Part shown: piece by piece, positions 7,438 through 15,625 of the stretch
Layout of the letters: every line of letters begins with the position of its first letter
Numbering within the stretch: position 1 is the first letter of the stretch
Assembly (NCBI GenBank): GCA_028281285.1
Contig: JANQKF010000034.1
Span: 124,001-188,000 of the forward strand
DNA length: 64,000 nucleotides
Source: Cyclobacteriaceae bacterium
Lineage (GTDB): Bacteria > Bacteroidota > Bacteroidia > Cytophagales > Cyclobacteriaceae
Direction: 5' to 3'
Notes under the pieces: model-generated
Seen by the model: the letters and a program-made list of their open reading frames with translations, nothing else
What the model was told of the DNA's origin: nothing
Databases searched by the model: none
Made by a program: the position numbers and the translations under genes

Positions 7438-8598
7438 TTAGTTGGTTACCAATCTTCGGTTTCTCAATAATGAAATGCCGGCAACCAATACCATTGCGAA
7501 AGACAAATACATAAATGTGTCCCCGATGGAAGTTATATTGACAATAGGCTGAAACATCAAGGGTGACATGAATTGGCCCAGGAATATAAATGTAGTCAGT
7601 AAACCCAGTGCTCGTCCTCTTACTTCGGGGGCGGCAATCGTCACCAGACAAAGGTTTGAATTGGGCAAAACGAGCCCCGCACCAGCCCCAGCGATAGTCA
7701 TCCCTGGAAACACCATAAGGTAGCTATTGGACTGCGATACGGCCAGGTAGCCTAAACCCATAATGACGAATGAAATCCCATAAATCTGGTAATGGGTTAA
7801 TTTATTTTTGATTTTCTGATAGTTAAAGGAAACCAGTCCGGCTACTAACATACAAAGTGCAAGTGAAAGACCTACGGCCGAATTGCTGATTGATGAGTCC
7901 ACACTTTGTATAAAGAATGGAATTTGCACTGGCATCATATAAAATACAGACATCCCCAGGAAAGAAACGATATAAACAGTCCAGGCGATTTTGGGAATTC
8001 CAATTTTTGAGGAGGTCTCGGAATTTTCAGAAACTTGTTTTGGGGGCTCTTTCAAGAACAAAAGCACCATCGGGATGGCTAAAACTGCCAGACCATAGAT
8101 ATAGAACGGATACCTCCAACCTAGATCAGCCAATCCACCTCCGGCAGAAATAAAGACAGTTGCCGATAAAGACATTATTCCCGCTTGAATGCCTAGAAGT
8201 TTCTGACGTTCATCACCTTGAAAATAATCGCCAATAAGTGCTACCGCAATGGTCATGATTCCTCCAACAGCAACTCCAAGGAACATACGCCCGATCATGA
8301 TCTCGAATAATGTATTAAGGTAAAGACCGGAAGTGCCCGCTAAAGCATAGAGAAATAGCATGGCGACTAACAGCTTAATCCTGCCAAATCGGTCTATAAC
8401 CCAACCGGAGAAGGGGGCGGAAAGTGCGATGAATAGTCCGGGAATAGTCAATATAAGCTTGACCAATGTATCCGCTGCCGGGTTATCCGGAAATGCTGCT
8501 TTCATTTCAGGTAGGGAAGGAGCAATCGTAGCTCCGGCCATAACAGTCATCATACTGCAAAACAGAATGGTGACTTTAACAAGTGTTGGATTCTTCAA
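7438..8598 (-). CDS. MFS transporter (drug:H+ antiporter-like)
   Basis: A 386-residue protein with about twelve hydrophobic segments and the MFS loop 2-3 signature GWVIDRFGRIK (residues about 65-75). It is most like DHA1-type efflux pumps. The start is probably TTG at 8598, because an in-frame stop lies five codons upstream and the next ATG would delete much of the first membrane segment. It lies 22 bases downstream of a MarR regulator on the same strand, the usual arrangement for a regulator-controlled exporter. Substrate cannot be read from the sequence. Confidence 0.88.
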   Translation of the reverse strand: MKNPTLVKVTILFCSMMTVMAGATIAPSLPEMKAAFPDNPAADTLVKLILTIPGLFIALSAPFSGWVIDRFGRIKLLVAMLFLYALAGTSGLYLNTLFEIMIGRMFLGVAVGGIMTIAVALIGDYFQGDERQKLLGIQAGIMSLSATVFISAGGGLADLGWRYPFYIYGLAVLAIPMVLLFLKEPPKQVSENSETSSKIGIPKIAWTVYIVSFLGMSVFYMMPVQIPFFIQSVDSSISNSAVGLSLALCMLVAGLVSFNYQKIKNKLTHYQIYGISFVIMGLGYLAVSQSNSYLMVFPGMTIAGAGAGLVLPNSNLCLVTIAAPEVRGRALGLLTTFIFLGQFMSPLMFQPIVNITSIGDTFMYLSFAMVLVAGISLLRNRRLVTN

Positions 8599-8620
8599 TG
8601 GAGTGAGGGCTTACCCAAGG

Positions 8621-9139
8621 TTAATCAATATTTCTCATTTTGATCAACAAATTATTCAGGGTTTTAGCTTCATCCTTGGTCAGATTTTTCATAACTCCAT
8701 CAAGATCAGTGATATGCTTATCGATTTCTTCCAAAAGAGTCAGTCCTTTATCATGAATAAAGGCTTGGATCAATCTTCCGTCATGAGGACATGGGCGTTT
8801 CCAAACCAACCCTTTTTCGCAAAGGCGATCTACCAATCGGGAAGTATCTGAGTTGCCGATGATCATACGTTCGCGTAGTTCCTTTGTGCTTATAGGATCA
8901 GGCGACTGACCTCGAAGTATTCTGAGTGCGTTGAATTGCTGCTGTGTAATGCCAAATGGTTTGAGGAATTGAGTCATTTTATCAGTGAACCAGTAAGCAC
9001 TATAAAGCAAGTTCACCCTTAATTTGTGATGCTCATTTTTGAAATTGCCCTTTTGGGCCATATCCTTGATATGCATGCCTTGTTCCTTTCTAACCCTTTT
9101 AGAAAGATAGTGTTGTAACACTGATTTATCAAATTCCAT
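8621..9139 (-). CDS. MarR family transcriptional regulator
   Basis: A winged-helix regulator of about 172 residues. The recognition region (ISTKELRERMIIGNSDTSRLVDRLCEKGLV) and the wing (RPCPHDGRLIQAFIHDKG) are characteristic of MarR. I place the start at the ATG at 9139 rather than a TTG nine bases upstream. It is upstream of the MFS gene (22-base gap) and follows a terminator for the cupredoxin gene, so MarR-MFS should form their own transcript. It would be expected to respond to phenolic compounds, organic electrophiles or oxidants and to repress the exporter and perhaps neighbouring redox genes. Confidence 0.9.
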   Translation of the reverse strand: MEFDKSVLQHYLSKRVRKEQGMHIKDMAQKGNFKNEHHKLRVNLLYSAYWFTDKMTQFLKPFGITQQQFNALRILRGQSPDPISTKELRERMIIGNSDTSRLVDRLCEKGLVWKRPCPHDGRLIQAFIHDKGLTLLEEIDKHITDLDGVMKNLTKDEAKTLNNLLIKMRNID

Positions 9140-9150
9140 GTTTTCCAATT

Positions 9151-9183
9151 AAAAAGAACCATCCCGAAGGCTCGGGACGGTTC
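9151..9183 (-). terminator. Rho-independent terminator after cupredoxin gene
   Basis: On the minus strand the sequence forms GAACC-x-TCCCGA / TCGGGA-x-GGTTC with an AGGC/GCCT loop and one internal mismatch, followed by five T residues. It lies about 30 bases after the cupredoxin stop codon and just upstream of the MarR start. Confidence 0.85.
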
Positions 9184-9213
9184 CACAACTTACTCAATCA
9201 ATCAACCTCAGAC

Positions 9214-9579
9214 CTACTTCACAGTTATCGTATAATGAGGGGTAGGATTCAAAGGACAGAAGTAGCTATATGTACCTGGTGTAAGGTTTACTACTTTCGA
9301 CTTTGCTGTTTCACCATCTTTGATGGTTTTCGACAAATAGCTCGCTTTGATGTGCTCGCCCTCTTTTCCGTTTTTTACGGGTACCAAAACAAATCCCAAT
9401 TCGTGATCTACGCCTACATTCGATACTTCGAATATATACTTGCCAGCGGATACGGTCATTTGCTCAACGGTGAACTTACCCGCTGTTTGGTCAAGTTTAA
9501 TCACTTGTGGTTTGTCTTGTGAAAATCCAGTAGCCACAATTGCAATCATCAAGGCTACGGTTAATACTAATCTTTTCAT
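9214..9579 (-). CDS. Small exported cupredoxin-domain protein
   Basis: A 121-residue exported protein. The ATG at 9579 gives a clean signal peptide (MKRLVLTVALMIAIVATGFS); an upstream in-frame TTG is not needed. The mature part has a cupredoxin-like beta-sandwich pattern with candidate type-1 copper ligands His59 (GVDHELGF), Cys108 (YFCPLNP) and His115 (TPHYT). The usual axial Met after the second His is absent, so the site may be unusual or bind copper weakly. It would act as a periplasmic electron carrier or copper binder. It is downstream of an AhpD-like gene on the same strand, separated by a palindromic repeat element. Confidence 0.82.
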   Translation of the reverse strand: MKRLVLTVALMIAIVATGFSQDKPQVIKLDQTAGKFTVEQMTVSAGKYIFEVSNVGVDHELGFVLVPVKNGKEGEHIKASYLSKTIKDGETAKSKVVNLTPGTYSYFCPLNPTPHYTITVK

Positions 9580-9618
9580 GGTCTCTATTAATTCTTGGTT
9601 CAATATCGTTTGTAGTTA

Positions 9619-9704
9619 GTCATTCTGAGCCCAGATCTAAGTCTGGGCGAAAGGGTCTCATGTCGGATTTAGGAGAACCTCACGGGCTTAGCCCTCAGGA
9701 TGAC
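9619..9704. repeat. Nested palindromic intergenic repeat element
   Basis: Outer arms GTCATTCTGAG (9619-9629) and CTCAGGATGAC (9694-9704) are inverted with one mismatch. Inside lie a second inverted repeat CCCAGA/TCTGGG (9630-9647), the string GGGTCTCA, and GGGCTTAGCCC (9684-9694). The GTCATTCTGAG...GGGTCTCA pattern resembles dispersed intergenic repeats that I recall from Bacteroidetes genomes. It lies between the AhpD-like and cupredoxin genes. Only one copy is seen in this window, so the repeat call rests on structure and recollection. Confidence 0.6.
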
Positions 9705-9716
9705 GTTCAATAAGGT

Positions 9717-10271
9717 TTAAGCCAATACTGGTTCTTCAATGGATTTAGCTGCAGGGAAATCAACATCAATTTGAGTCAAATTGTGCACGTAGTTCATAAA
9801 GGTTTTGTCCGCTACTAAAGCCAATAGGTCGATTAATGCCGCATTGTCAAATCCTTGTGCAAAGAAACCTTCAACGTTTGCTTCTGATGCTCTTCCTCTG
9901 TTTTCAGTAAGATCCTTGGCCAAAGCAACAATTGCGTTCAGTCGTGCATCATTGCTTCTTCCTTGTCTCAATTCGATAGTTTCTTCTTCAGTAAAGCCAT
10001 TCATTTTACCTAGTGCAGTATGGGCAGCAAGGCAATAAGCACAACCGTTGGCTTCTGAAATAGCTAAGAAGATTGCTTCTCTCTCTTTTGCTTTAAATGA
10101 TCCTTTTGCCTGCTCTCCCTGGAAAGTCAAATAAGAGGATAGTGCATTTGCTGAATAGCCGATGGTCGCATATAGGTTTGGGACCATACCGATTTTACTT
10201 TTCAAGTTATCGAAGATGCCCTGGGCTTCCGGTGATACTTGTTCTCTAGTTGGTACTTCAAAAGTTCTCAT
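9717..10271 (-). CDS. AhpD-like / carboxymuconolactone decarboxylase family protein
   Basis: A 184-residue all-helical protein with the AhpD-type active motif CAYCLAAH (Cys77, Cys80, His84) and upstream acidic residues (KEREAIFLAISEANG). Family members act as alkylhydroperoxidases or peroxidase-related thiol enzymes; the length fits the peroxidase-related branch. It has no signal peptide and should be cytoplasmic. The 174-base region upstream holds three perfect palindromes, suggesting regulated expression. It is in line with DoxX-like and cupredoxin genes on the same strand, consistent with an oxidative or electrophile stress role. Confidence 0.9.
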   Translation of the reverse strand: MRTFEVPTREQVSPEAQGIFDNLKSKIGMVPNLYATIGYSANALSSYLTFQGEQAKGSFKAKEREAIFLAISEANGCAYCLAAHTALGKMNGFTEEETIELRQGRSNDARLNAIVALAKDLTENRGRASEANVEGFFAQGFDNAALIDLLALVADKTFMNYVHNLTQIDVDFPAAKSIEEPVLA

Positions 10272-10331
10272 GATTCTATTGTTTATGTTTTCAGTTTTTC
10301 TGTTTCTAAATCAAATTCGGATACATAACTG

Positions 10332-10396
10332 ATGTTATAACATTGAAGTTCCAACATTGATAAAAAGTTATAACTTTTTTTGTTACAAATTTGTAA
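10332..10396. promoter_or_regulatory. Three perfect palindromes upstream of AhpD-like gene
   Basis: Three self-complementary sequences occur in 65 bases: ATGTTATAACAT (10332-10343), AAAAAGTTATAACTTTTT (10362-10379) and TTACAAATTTGTAA (10383-10396). The first two share the core GTTATAAC, with centres 33 bp apart, about three helical turns. They sit 61-125 bp upstream of the AhpD-like start, so paired operator sites for a dimeric regulator (for example a MarR protein) are plausible. The middle one could alternatively be a weak AT-rich terminator for the DoxX-like gene. Confidence 0.6.
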
Positions 10397-10444
10397 ATCA
10401 TTGAAAATGAATGAATAACAATCGAAAGAAGTTTATAAAAAATC

Positions 10445-10795
10445 CTAAGTAAACATCCAGGCCCAGTAGATCAACCAGAATTGAATCGGTATTCTGACCC
10501 AAAGAATGAGCATGTACCACCATTTTTTTGATGTGTTGGTGACCAGCATATCAATATTTGCCGGGAAAACTCCAACAAGTGTTGCGATAAGTCCCCAAGC
10601 ACCGATTTCCTGGGTAGATGGCACCATCACTAATATCCCGAATAGCACTTCGAATATGCCGCTTAGGTACACAAGCTCCAGGTGCCAGGGAAGCCACTTT
10701 GGCATAATCTTGACATAAGCTTTGGGCCAAATAAAATGTGCAAGACCGGCTACAACGTACATGCCTCCCATAAAATAGAGAGAGGAGTTCTCCAT
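10445..10795 (-). CDS. DoxX-like four-helix membrane protein
   Basis: A 116-residue protein with four hydrophobic helices. The opening GGMYVVAGLAHFIWPKAYVKIMP and the LVYLSGIFEVLFG segment fit DoxX/DoxD-like small membrane proteins. Such proteins are often found with redox or stress enzymes, but their biochemistry is poorly defined. It starts with ATG at 10795, and a 7+7+7 inverted repeat lies 36 bases upstream. The downstream gene is the AhpD-like gene, across the palindrome-rich spacer. Confidence 0.78.
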   Translation of the reverse strand: MENSSLYFMGGMYVVAGLAHFIWPKAYVKIMPKWLPWHLELVYLSGIFEVLFGILVMVPSTQEIGAWGLIATLVGVFPANIDMLVTNTSKKWWYMLILWVRIPIQFWLIYWAWMFT

Positions 10796-10830
10796 GGAAC
10801 TATAACCACAACATGCTGATCTTGTTTCAG

Positions 10831-10851
10831 GATATCATTTTATGTGATATC
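10831..10851. promoter_or_regulatory. Inverted repeat upstream of DoxX-like gene
   Basis: GATATCA (10831-10837) and TGATATC (10845-10851) form a perfect inverted repeat with a 7-base spacer. It is 36 bp upstream of the DoxX-like ATG and downstream of the molybdenum dehydrogenase stop codon. A regulator binding site is the likeliest role. No T tract follows, so it is not a terminator. Confidence 0.45.
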
Positions 10852-10876
10852 GATTTGCTCAAAATTCCACAGAGTT

Positions 10877-13045
10877 TTAAACCTTCTGTAGGTCAAATGG
10901 TAGCTTCCTGATTCGCTTTCCTGTCAAATCGGCTACCGCATTCACTAAAGCAGGCGCAATAGGAGGTAAGCCGGGTTCTCCCATTCCGCCAGGATTTTCA
11001 TCATTCTCCATCAGATAGACTTGAATATCCCTTGGAGCCTCGTTAATTCTTAGGATTGCGTAATCATGGAAATTGCTTTGTTCGGCAACTCCGTCCTTAA
11101 AGGTGATCGCTCCTTTCATGGCAGCGGTAAGTCCATAGATGATATTACCTTCAGTCTGTGCTTTGGCCTGATTAGGATTGATTACAATTCCACAATCGAC
11201 TACGGAAACTACCCTAGATATGATTACTTGATTGCCTTCTCTTTTCAAGAAGACGGCATGTGCAACAATACTTCCAAAGCTTTCTACGATGGCAACTCCC
11301 TTGCCTTCATTAGCTCCTAATTTCTTATCCCAATTGGCCTCTTTCTTTAAGCGTTCGAGCACCTTCACTTGTCTGGGTTCCGAATTCAATCGATCTATTC
11401 TGAATTGTAGGGGGTCCTGTTTGGCTTTCACCGCTACCTCATCGATAAATGCCTCATGGGCAAAACCATTGGTTGAACCAAAGACTGATCTCCACCAATG
11501 GATAGGCAACTGACTATTGTACTCACCGTATTGGATCGAGTAGTTGTCAAAATCATAGTGAGTGCTAATTCCTTCCATTACCTCAAATGGTATTTTACCA
11601 TTAGAAGGCCTGAATTGAGTGGTAATGGCTTCTGAAATCATCTTGTGTTGTACACCCGTTGGATTGTCCTGATCATCGAAGGCTGCTTTCATTGCATGGA
11701 CTGTTGCTTGTCTGAAAGGGCCTTGAGTCGTATCATCCTCACGTGTCCAGATTAGCTTAATCGGTTTTCGAAGTTCTTTAGAGATTTGGAAACATTCTTC
11801 CAATGGATCATTCATCGATCTTCGTCCGAATCCGCCACCAAGGAAAGGGAGATGTACCTTGATTTTTTCTTCCGCCTGATCATCCGGAATCCCCAATTGC
11901 CTGGCGAACTGCCTTTGTACTTGTGGGCTTTGACTAGGCGCCCATACTTCTACTGTGTTATCCTCTTTTACATGAACCGTGGCGTTCATGGGTTCCATGC
12001 ATGAATGTGATTGATGAGGTTGCTCATAGACTACATCGAGGGTGGATGCTGCATTTGCAAAACTCTGGTTGAAGTTCCCTTGGTCCTTATGATTCAAGTG
12101 ATCCTTTTTTGCGAGTTCCTTCATTTCCCGGAAGTAACTTTCGCTATTTAGTTTTGAGAATTCGGCATTGTCCCACTTCACATTCAGCTTTTTTCTACCT
12201 TCAAGGGCCGCATAATGTGTTTCTGCAATCACTGCAATACCGGTGTTCTTATTCTTATACACCGATCGGGTTACCTCCATCACGTCTGTCACTCCTTGGA
12301 CGGACAAAGCTGCTTCTTTGTCATAGCTGATGGGTTTACCCTGGAGTGTGGGGCATCTTTCGATGGTCGCGTATAGCAATCCATCCGGACGAGCATCAAT
12401 ACCATAGTCTGCCGTACCGTTCACTTTGCTCAGGATATCGGTTCTCACCGTCTCTTTGCCAATGATGGAAAAGTCCTTCTTAGTTTTAAGGTTTGGGTTT
12501 TTTGGTACCTCAATCGCTGCTGCGGTGGCCACCAAATCCTTGTACTCCACAAAATCTTTGGTATCCGTGCGATGTACTTTTCCAGACTTTGCATAAAGTG
12601 CTGATTTCGCCACACCCCATTTCTTGGACGCAGCCTCAATCAACACTTCTTTAGTGGCAGCTCCAAGTTTCCGCATGGGTTGATACATGGTCCTTACGCT
12701 TCGGCTTCCTCCAATTGATTGCCGTCCATATTTTCTGGAAGCACTCGATTTGACCACTGTCACTTGGTCCATATCAACTTCCAGCTCTTCTGCGATAATG
12801 GCAGGAATGGCCTGGAAGATTCCCTGTCCTAACTCCGGGACAGTGGCCATTATGGAGATTGTGCCGTCTTCGGCAATCACTACAAATGGGTTTAACGGTG
12901 TTCCTTCTACAAAATCTTCAGCCATTAATTTCTTAAGCACTTTAGGGCCTTCAATGGCGAATGTTTCAAATCCGATAGCCAGCATGGCGCCACTCATGCC
13001 TGCGAGCTTCATGAATTTTCTTCGGTTGATGTTATTTGCTTCCAT
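10877..13045 (-). CDS. Molybdopterin-binding dehydrogenase large subunit (IorB/aldehyde oxidase type)
   Basis: A 722-residue molybdenum cofactor subunit of the xanthine dehydrogenase family, closest in style to isoquinoline 1-oxidoreductase beta (IorB). The N-terminus has a Tat signal ([10 protein letters not shown]), so it is exported folded to the periplasm. Cofactor motifs include [21 protein letters not shown] and a C-terminal [10 protein letters not shown], which carries the expected catalytic Glu. It is preceded by and overlaps by 14 bases the 2Fe-2S subunit gene. There is no FAD-subunit gene nearby, as is usual for Ior-type enzymes that pass electrons to cytochromes or other carriers. 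The substrate (an aldehyde or N-heterocycle) cannot be told from sequence. Confidence 0.92.
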   Translation of the reverse strand: MEANNINRRKFMKLAGMSGAMLAIGFETFAIEGPKVLKKLMAEDFVEGTPLNPFVVIAEDGTISIMATVPELGQGIFQAIPAIIAEELEVDMDQVTVVKSSASRKYGRQSIGGSRSVRTMYQPMRKLGAATKEVLIEAASKKWGVAKSALYAKSGKVHRTDTKDFVEYKDLVATAAAIEVPKNPNLKTKKDFSIIGKETVRTDILSKVNGTADYGIDARPDGLLYATIERCPTLQGKPISYDKEAALSVQGVTDVMEVTRSVYKNKNTGIAVIAETHYAALEGRKKLNVKWDNAEFSKLNSESYFREMKELAKKDHLNHKDQGNFNQSFANAASTLDVVYEQPHQSHSCMEPMNATVHVKEDNTVEVWAPSQSPQVQRQFARQLGIPDDQAEEKIKVHLPFLGGGFGRRSMNDPLEECFQISKELRKPIKLIWTREDDTTQGPFRQATVHAMKAAFDDQDNPTGVQHKMISEAITTQFRPSNGKIPFEVMEGISTHYDFDNYSIQYGEYNSQLPIHWWRSVFGSTNGFAHEAFIDEVAVKAKQDPLQFRIDRLNSEPRQVKVLERLKKEANWDKKLGANEGKGVAIVESFGSIVAHAVFLKREGNQVIISRVVSVVDCGIVINPNQAKAQTEGNIIYGLTAAMKGAITFKDGVAEQSNFHDYAILRINEAPRDIQVYLMENDENPGGMGEPGLPPIAPALVNAVADLTGKRIRKLPFDLQKV

Positions 13046-13505
13046 TGGTCATTTCGTTTGAGGCGGTGTGAATGGCTTTTCTTATGCGATGATAAGTGCC
13101 GCAACGGCAAATGTTACCAGCCATGGCGGTGTCAATATCACTGTCAGTGGGCTTCGGGTTTTTGTCCAAGAGTGCTGCTGCAGACATAATCTGACCGGAT
13201 TGGCAATAGCCGCACTGAGGTACCTGGGCATCGATCCATGCCTTTTGCACAGGATGACTGTTGTCTTCTGACAGGCCTTCGATAGTAGTCAGTTTCTGGT
13301 TAGAGGCTGCTGAAACAGGTATTGAACAAGATCTCACAGGTGACCCATTGAGGTGTATGGTACAAGCACCGCACTGAGCAATGCCGCAGCCATATTTGGT
13401 TCCAGTTAACCCTACTTCATCTCGGATTACCCATAGAAGAGGGGTCTGGGGTTCAGCCTCTACTTCATAGGACTGATTATTAATATCCAGTTTGAAATTT
13501 GCCAT
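13032..13505 (-). CDS. 2Fe-2S subunit of molybdopterin dehydrogenase (IorA type)
   Basis: A 157-residue electron-transfer subunit with two [2Fe-2S] clusters. The plant-type ferredoxin cluster uses Cys40, Cys45, Cys48 and Cys60 ([18 protein letters not shown]); the second uses Cys98, Cys101, Cys133 and Cys135 (QCGYCQSGQ and [11 protein letters not shown]). The ATG at 13505 gives the standard start MANFKLDI; upstream in-frame codons are not needed. It is the first gene of the pair and is translationally coupled to the large subunit. It has no export signal, so it is presumably carried out with its Tat-bearing partner. Confidence 0.94.
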   Translation of the reverse strand: MANFKLDINNQSYEVEAEPQTPLLWVIRDEVGLTGTKYGCGIAQCGACTIHLNGSPVRSCSIPVSAASNQKLTTIEGLSEDNSHPVQKAWIDAQVPQCGYCQSGQIMSAAALLDKNPKPTDSDIDTAMAGNICRCGTYHRIRKAIHTASNEMTNGSK

Positions 13506-13589
13506 AGATAGTTGATTAAGGACTATTGAATATACATCGAACAAAAGGCATTTGTTATGAGAAAATGATCGAATGGTGTGACATTAATT

Positions 13590-13623
13590 AAAAAAGCACC
13601 TGGACGTAAGAATTCAGGTGCTT
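13590..13623 (-). terminator. Rho-independent terminator after M1 peptidase gene
   Basis: On the minus strand AAGCACCTG / CAGGTGCTT forms a 9-bp stem with a 12-base loop, followed by a run of T residues. It lies 24 bases beyond the stop codon of the M1 metallopeptidase and isolates it from the molybdenum dehydrogenase genes. Confidence 0.88.
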
Positions 13624-13646
13624 ATAAAAGTAAGTTGAATTACTTT

Positions 13647-15542
13647 CTATTTCTTCGTTTCTATTCCCGGTGCGGTCCAGGTATTGTTATCGCGATTGGT
13701 ATCAGCCATTCGGCCAGATGGATCGATGACAATCGAAGCAATCTCTTCGATAGGCCGATTAATCATCACTTCATAGTTAGGATGTGTCCATGGCCAATCA
13801 GGGTGAACAATTCGTTTATCATCAGTTTCTGCCGGCTTCTCGCCTCTCATCATACGAAGTGCCATGTAATGAACTTCCTTGGTACCGTCCTTAAATGTCA
13901 CTACCACATCAATCGGCATTGGCATCTGCTTTAGCTTCTCTAAGGTCACCTTGGTGTTATTTCCATCCTTGATGACCTCTTTGACACCATAATCGATTTG
14001 TTTGGTGCTGAATACGAAGTATTCGTTATACCAGTCCAACTCAAGCCCGGAAACCTTTTCGAACGATCGGATGAGATCATTGGGATTAGGGTGTTTGAAT
14101 TTCCAATCTTCGAAATATTGAAGCAGGGCCTTATCTCTGGTTTCTTCACCCAGTACATACCCCATCTGTGACATCCAAACGGCTCCTTTACCATAAGCCG
14201 AGGCTCCATAAACCGCATTGAGATCGAAGTGATCAGAATGTGTACTCATTGGCTCTTCCAGTCCTCTGCTTGCCATATTGAGATAGCTACCCTGGCCTGC
14301 TCTTGATCCTAAGTTTTCTAATTCTTTGCCTGGCATGTTTCCTCTTAGGTGAGCTCCAATTCTTGCAGAAGCATAAGAGGTAAAGCCTTCGTCCATCCAG
14401 GGGTGCAGACTCTCATTACTTCCAAGTACTCCATGATACCAATCGTGCATAAACTCATGAATTGTTACTCCCAAAAGGCTATTCATGCTTCTTCGTGCCC
14501 CAGTGATTAGCGTAGACATAGGGTACTCCATACCTCCATCACCTCCTTGAATCACGGTGAATTGCTCATAAGGGTATTGACCGAAATTTGCATTCGCATA
14601 TTCAAATGCTCTGACCGTCATATCAGGTAACTGTGCCCAGTTTTCGTCATTTTGACCGTCCTGATGAAAGAAATGCAACACCATTCCATTATCCATTACA
14701 CGCTTTTCGTGAACATAATCAGGGTCTGCTGCCCACATAAAATCATGAACATTGGGTGCAACGAAGTGCCAGGTCAACTTACCGTTTTCGACTTTTTGAT
14801 TCACCGTTTGGCCATCGTCCTCATAGCCATGACCTATTTCAAGAGGGTTTTGTAAGTAACCTGTACCCCCAACCACATAATCCTTATCAATGGATAATTT
14901 GATTTCATAATCTCCCCATACTCCGTAAAACTCTCTGCCGATATATGGATTTGCATGCCATCCCTGATAGTCATACTCACTCATTTTGGGGAACCATTGC
15001 GCCATGGAATATCGGATGCCTTCCTGACTATCTCTTCCATTTCTTCGAATTTGGATTGGAACCTGCGCTTCCCAAACCATGTCAAAGGTTACTGTCTCAC
15101 CTGATTTTATGGGTTCATTCAGTTCCACTTCAAGAATAGTTCCTACAGTCTCATACTTGACTGCTTTTCCATTCATGGTTAGAGATTGTACCTTTTGGTA
15201 GCCAATTTCTTCGGGGCTAAGTTTTGATATTCGATCGCTGATCTTGGCGCTAGGATCAGGAATTGTTCGCGATCTTACGTCCATCATCGAGCCTGGCTGG
15301 AAGGCATTAAAGTAGAGGTGGTAAAACACTCTGTTCAGCTCATCCGGAGAGTTATTCGTGTACTCAAGTTTTTGCTTGCCCTGATAGCGATTGGTATTTA
15401 CATCCATGTCGATTTCCATGTAGTAATTGACACGTTGCTGCCACCTTTCATTGTCTTTTCTGGTAGCTAATTCCTGTGAAAAGACAGGTGAAAGCCCAAA
15501 GAGGAAGACAAAGAGCATTGAAACTGATTTCAATAGATTCAT
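13647..15542 (-). CDS. Exported M1 family zinc aminopeptidase
   Basis: A 631-residue gluzincin metallopeptidase. The zinc site is HEFMH (362-366) with the third ligand Glu385 in PWMDEGFTSY. The exopeptidase loop reads GGMEYP (336-341) in place of GAMEN, typical of bacterial relatives. The ATG at 15542 gives a signal peptide (MNLLKSVSMLFVFLFGLSPVFS); the longer frame adds a non-signal extension. It should cleave N-terminal residues from peptides in the periplasm or at the cell surface. It has its own promoter-like sequence upstream and terminator downstream, so it appears monocistronic. Confidence 0.93.
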   Translation of the reverse strand: MNLLKSVSMLFVFLFGLSPVFSQELATRKDNERWQQRVNYYMEIDMDVNTNRYQGKQKLEYTNNSPDELNRVFYHLYFNAFQPGSMMDVRSRTIPDPSAKISDRISKLSPEEIGYQKVQSLTMNGKAVKYETVGTILEVELNEPIKSGETVTFDMVWEAQVPIQIRRNGRDSQEGIRYSMAQWFPKMSEYDYQGWHANPYIGREFYGVWGDYEIKLSIDKDYVVGGTGYLQNPLEIGHGYEDDGQTVNQKVENGKLTWHFVAPNVHDFMWAADPDYVHEKRVMDNGMVLHFFHQDGQNDENWAQLPDMTVRAFEYANANFGQYPYEQFTVIQGGDGGMEYPMSTLITGARRSMNSLLGVTIHEFMHDWYHGVLGSNESLHPWMDEGFTSYASARIGAHLRGNMPGKELENLGSRAGQGSYLNMASRGLEEPMSTHSDHFDLNAVYGASAYGKGAVWMSQMGYVLGEETRDKALLQYFEDWKFKHPNPNDLIRSFEKVSGLELDWYNEYFVFSTKQIDYGVKEVIKDGNNTKVTLEKLKQMPMPIDVVVTFKDGTKEVHYMALRMMRGEKPAETDDKRIVHPDWPWTHPNYEVMINRPIEEIASIVIDPSGRMADTNRDNNTWTAPGIETKK

Positions 15543-15575
15543 ATTATTAGGTAGATTTTCGAGTTTGTAAAATAT

Positions 15576-15583
15576 CAAAGATA
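15576..15583 (-). promoter_or_regulatory. Promoter -7 element for M1 peptidase gene
   Basis: On the minus strand TATCTTTG matches the Bacteroidetes -7 consensus TAnnTTTG, about 34 bases upstream of the M1 peptidase ATG. No good -33 TTTG was found at the usual spacing, so confidence is moderate. Confidence 0.45.
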
Positions 15584-15625
15584 ACCAGAGGCTGCAACCG
15601 CTAATATGCCAAAGGCAACATTTGT

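Noticed and set aside
13578-13934. Plus-strand frame opposite the M1 peptidase end
   Set aside because: It starts inside the terminator and is antisense to conserved peptidase sequence.
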